A stretch of DNA of 7,673 bases from JBBQTU01 sp038213005. Lineage in GTDB: Bacteria; Planctomycetota; Phycisphaerae; Tepidisphaerales; Tepidisphaeraceae. Of this stretch, positions 5,678 to 7,673 are shown piece after piece. The first letter of the stretch is position 1; each line of letters opens with the position of its first letter. The notes below the pieces were generated by a model. The model was not told the DNA's origin. It did not search any database and saw only the letters and a list, made by a program, of their open reading frames with translations. The position numbers and the translations under genes are program-made. The stretch is taken from positions 1 through 7,673 of the forward strand of contig JBBQTU010000201.1 in NCBI GenBank assembly GCA_038213005.1, read 5' to 3'.

Positions 5678-5769
5678 GCCCCAACGGGGCGGCATTCGTA
5701 AGCCCAGGGTAAGCGTACTCGCGCAGCCCTGGGTAAGAACCATTCACCCTGAATGAGCCCTGAAAGGGC
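5678..5769. repeat. Three-hairpin intergenic repeat element downstream of hisF
   Basis: Three short inverted repeats follow one another: GCCCC-AAC-GGGGC (5678-5690), CCCAGGG (5703-5709) with CCCTGGG (5727-5733), and GCCCT-GAA-AGGGC (5757-5769). All pairings are perfect. The first and third share the plan GCCC(C/T), a three-base loop, and its complement. To my recollection, intergenic elements of this GCCCC..GGGGCGGCA / CCCAGGGT..CCCTGGGT type are widespread in planctomycete and related genomes. The first hairpin begins 10 bases after the hisF stop and might also end that transcript, though no T-run follows it. The rest of the 5668-5910 spacer shows no gene I can support. Confidence 0.65.
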
Positions 5770-5892
5770 GACACCTCTTTCATCACCGTATTCGCTCCAA
5801 CCACTCGCTGACGCGCATCTTGCATCTGCCCGGAAAAACAGGCACGCCCGTGTCCTGAGTGTTGCCCCCTTGGTTTGCAGTGTGCCGGTGGG

Positions 5893-5901
5893 TGGTATAG
5901 C
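5893..5901 (+). promoter_or_regulatory. Candidate extended -10 of the antitoxin-like gene, leaderless-type
   Basis: TGGTATAGC fits an extended -10 (TG, one base, TATAGC with four of six matches). It ends 9 bases before the ATG at 5911, and no Shine-Dalgarno lies between. A -35 is not convincing (TTGCAG at 5875-5880 gives a 15-base gap). The arrangement resembles that before coaD. Confidence 0.35.
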
Positions 5902-5910
5902 ATTCGATAT

Positions 5911-6147
5911 ATGATGTCGATTCGAGCTCATTTCGACGGTCGGGTCATCGTGCCTGATGAGCCTGTAACCATCGCGCGGAACGCGAACCTGTTGGTATGG
6001 GTTGAAAGCGAACCGGCCTCCAAAGCTGCGATTGATCAGGCCATCCAGAACTACTATCTGGGGATGTCGAGTGTCGAGCAGCGGGCCGACGACGCATGGG
6101 AATCGCTCCGGCCAGCCGACCAGAAGCAGGCATGGGATGAGGACTGA
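5911..6147 (+). CDS. Small antitoxin-like protein (DUF104-like N terminus), no toxin partner seen
   Basis: The 78-residue product begins MMSIRAHFDGRVIVPDEPV, the N-terminal pattern of small beta-rich proteins (DUF104-like and related antitoxin families) in which an I-x-A-x-F-D-G-x-V-x-P-x-E-P-V strand pair is followed by a short linker. The second half (about residues 30-78) is mostly helical and charged and ends WDED. In related loci such proteins often precede a PIN-domain VapC toxin. Here the next 57 bases hold no PIN gene and the following gene encodes a phosphatase. The frame is open to a TTG at 5875, but adjacent ATGs at 5911 and 5914 fit the family start. No Shine-Dalgarno is seen. Family assignment is from pattern recognition and is moderate; an antitoxin role is inference. 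Confidence 0.65.
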   Translation: MMSIRAHFDGRVIVPDEPVTIARNANLLVWVESEPASKAAIDQAIQNYYLGMSSVEQRADDAWESLRPADQKQAWDED

Positions 6148-6204
6148 ACTTGCCTTGTGCATCTCCCTTGGCATGAATGCATTCCGGCAATAGGAAGTCG
6201 CACC

Positions 6205-6864
6205 ATGAGGCATAAGCGGTGGATCATCGGCATCGCCTGCGTGGGTTTGGCCGCTGTGCTGGCCGTCAAGACGACGCCTTGGACTTCAGGCGAGTCGTCC
6301 GGCCGGGCGGACCAGGCCTCCTCTGGTATCTCAACGACCCAGGCTGCCCACGATCCCAAGTGGGCGATCCCCATGACCGTTGCTGGCGTTGGCAACCTTC
6401 ACAAGATCACCGACACGCTCTACCGCAGCGAGCAGCCCACCGCCCAGGGAATGCAGAACCTCCAGCAACTGGGCATCAAGACCGTGCTGAGCCTCCGGGC
6501 CTTCCATTCGGATGAGGACGAGGTCGAGGATACGCAGCTCAAGACCCAGCGCATCTACGTCAAGACCTGGCACATTGAGCAGGAGGATGTCGTTGCGTTC
6601 CTCAAGATCGTCACCGACCCGGCCAATCAGCCTGTCCTTGTTCATTGCCAGCACGGTGCCGACCGCACAGGCACGATGTGCGCCGCCTATCGCGTCGTGG
6701 TGCAGGGGTGGACAAAAGACGAGGCCATCCGCGAGATGACCGACGGCGGTTACGGCCTGCACCGAGTCTGGACGAACCTCAAGCCGTGGCTACAGACCAT
6801 GGACGTCGATGCCCTGCGAGCGGAGGCCGGCATAAAAACCAGTGCGACCCGGCCGAGCCGATAG
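6205..6864 (+). CDS. Membrane-anchored dual-specificity/tyrosine phosphatase-like protein
   Basis: The 219-residue product has the cysteine phosphatase signature HCQHGADRTG at residues 147-156: nucleophile Cys148, then five residues, then phosphate-binding Arg154 (CX5R). Upstream GNLHKITDTLYRSEQPTAQG (about 63-82) and IKTVLSLR (91-98) match the dual-specificity-type domain start common in bacteria. The general acid is not obvious; Asp128 or an acidic residue at 103-109 are candidates. The N terminus (MRHKRW, then about 17 hydrophobic residues to residue 21) is a signal peptide or membrane anchor, followed by a Ser/Thr/Gly-rich linker to about residue 50, so the domain probably lies outside the cytoplasmic membrane. 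Cys12 does not sit in a good lipobox. AGGAAG lies 7 bases before the ATG at 6205, which favours it over the upstream in-frame GTG at 6157. Substrate unknown. It follows the antitoxin-like gene by 57 bases and may share its transcript. Confidence 0.85.
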   Translation: MRHKRWIIGIACVGLAAVLAVKTTPWTSGESSGRADQASSGISTTQAAHDPKWAIPMTVAGVGNLHKITDTLYRSEQPTAQGMQNLQQLGIKTVLSLRAFHSDEDEVEDTQLKTQRIYVKTWHIEQEDVVAFLKIVTDPANQPVLVHCQHGADRTGTMCAAYRVVVQGWTKDEAIREMTDGGYGLHRVWTNLKPWLQTMDVDALRAEAGIKTSATRPSR

Positions 6865-6970
6865 GAGTCGCGAGCAAGTGGGGCAGGCCGCCTCGGCCGC
6901 CCATTTGTCTACCACCCGATCACGCTTCAGCATGCTGGCGACACACGCAATCGCTGCAGTCCATACACTT

Positions 6971-7014
6971 AGGCAGCGCGAGAAGATCGATCAGCTTATT
7001 TTGTCGCGCTGCCT
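6971..7014. terminator. Long-stem hairpin between convergent genes
   Basis: AGGCAGCGCGA (6971-6981) is perfectly complementary to TCGCGCTGCCT (7004-7014), an 11-bp stem with a 22-base loop. The right arm reaches one base into the stop codon of the minus-strand hydrolase gene. It lies between two convergent genes, where a shared terminator is expected, but no T-run follows on either side. The remaining spacer (6865-6970) shows no gene. Confidence 0.5.
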
Positions 7015-7673
7015 CACTCCGGCTTCAGCGTCCACTTCGGGTTCTGGCCCAGGAACCGGCAGGGGTTATTGTAAAACACCTCAAACGTCTCTTGCTCGCT
7101 GTGACCCCGCCGGCGGAACTCCAGCATCGTGTCGACAAGCTGCGACGGATGGCTCTCGCCCCAGTCGGCCGCCGAGTTGACCCAGATGCGATCTGTGCCG
7201 TGCATCTCCAGGATGTCCACCGCCCGCTGCGGCGTGCACTTGCTCCAGGGATAGACCGTCAGCCCCGCCCAGAACCCGGCCTCCCTGGGCAGGCGGATGG
7301 TGTGCTCTTCGCAGTGGTCGATGATGACGCGGTCGGGGCTGATGCGACTCTCGTTGCGGATCACGTCGACGATGATCTTCGTCCCCTTGAGCTTGTCCTC
7401 CAGGTGCGGTGTGTGGACCAGCACCATCTGCTGATGCCTCGCCGCCAGGTCCACCTGCTCTTCGAGGATTACGATCTCGTTGCGCGTGTTCTTATTCAGC
7501 CCGATCTCACCGATCCCCAGGACGTTGGGTTCATCCAGGAACTGCGGGATGATCTTGATCACCTCGCGCGCCAGCCCCACGTCCTCGGCCTCCTTGGGGT
7601 TGATGCACATCCAGGTGAAGTGCTGGATGCCGAACTTAGCGGCTCGCTTGGGCTCAAAGCTCGTGAGCTGGCG
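7014..7673 (-). CDS. TatD-like metal-dependent hydrolase, EboB-like (N terminus outside window)
   Basis: The frame is open from the right edge to the stop at 7014-7016, giving 219 C-terminal residues. The sequence before the in-frame ATG at 7608-7610 (RQLTSFEPKRAAKFGIQHF) is clearly part of the same protein, so the real start is beyond the window. It is an amidohydrolase-superfamily TIM barrel of the TatD type. Numbering from the edge, GIGEIGLNKNT (53-63) gives metal ligand Glu56, LVHTPHLEDK (85-94) gives His87, VIIDHCEEHT (116-125) gives His120, and NSAADWG (166-172) gives Asp170. The first HxH metal motif would lie upstream. CINPKEAEDV, the HTPHLEDKLKGT stretch and SAADWG resemble, from memory, EboB of the ebo (EDB) cluster, which is linked to export or processing of secondary metabolites such as scytonemin precursors in cyanobacteria. 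TatD-like is firm; EboB is a moderate guess because no other ebo gene is visible. Confidence 0.8.
   Translation of the reverse strand, partial: RQLTSFEPKRAAKFGIQHFTWMCINPKEAEDVGLAREVIKIIPQFLDEPNVLGIGEIGLNKNTRNEIVILEEQVDLAARHQQMVLVHTPHLEDKLKGTKIIVDVIRNESRISPDRVIIDHCEEHTIRLPREAGFWAGLTVYPWSKCTPQRAVDILEMHGTDRIWVNSAADWGESHPSQLVDTMLEFRRRGHSEQETFEVFYNNPCRFLGQNPKWTLKPE

Noticed and set aside
4792..6213. 473-codon minus-strand open frame across hisF and the following spacer
   Set aside because: It lies antisense to hisF, whose family and catalytic residues are clear, and it translates the hairpin repeat region; composition is shadow-like.
6205..6240. Possible lipoprotein signal with Cys12 of the phosphatase
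   Set aside because: The residues before Cys12 (Gly-Ile-Ala) do not make a good lipobox and the cysteine is too early in the hydrophobic stretch.
6928..6937. Ten-base palindrome CAGCATGCTG
   Set aside because: One isolated short palindrome of this kind is expected by chance, with no partner site or regulator nearby.

Overview
The window reads as ordinary chromosome of a GC-rich, Gram-negative-type bacterium, most likely a planctomycete (perhaps Phycisphaerae-like). That placement is inference from gene style: a homospermidine synthase, a four-helix-bundle (S23/IVP) protein, a small antitoxin-like protein, a dual-specificity-type phosphatase with an N-terminal anchor, and GC-rich hairpin repeats between genes. 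No rRNA or tRNA gene, CRISPR array, transposase or phage gene was seen.

Layout from left to right. (1) The 3' end of a class V aminotransferase gene (+) converges on a homospermidine synthase gene (-), with a perfect 15-bp hairpin between them. (2) The synthase gene is divergent from coaD (phosphopantetheine adenylyltransferase, +). (3) coaD converges on an RmlC-type sugar epimerase gene (-) across a CGCGAAG-rich inverted repeat. (4) Divergent from the epimerase gene is a tight co-directional trio: a four-helix-bundle protein with an unusual RG-rich tail, accD (acetyl-CoA carboxylase beta subunit) and hisF (histidine biosynthesis). (5) A repeat-bearing spacer follows, then a small orphan antitoxin-like gene and a membrane-anchored CX5R phosphatase gene (both +). 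(6) At the right edge, on the minus strand and cut by the window, lies the C-terminal part of a TatD-like metal-dependent hydrolase that resembles EboB of the ebo (EDB) cluster.

The genes are mostly housekeeping: polyamine, coenzyme A, deoxysugar, fatty acid and histidine metabolism. They do not form one pathway. The points most worth a second look are the EboB-like gene at the edge, which could mark an ebo cluster just outside the window; three genes whose -10-like hexamers sit only 7-9 nt before the start codon with no Shine-Dalgarno sequence, suggesting leaderless mRNAs; the RG-rich tail on the four-helix-bundle protein, encoded partly by a duplicated palindromic DNA motif; and the two structured intergenic repeats. 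I did not find convincing evidence of an entirely new multi-gene system inside the window.
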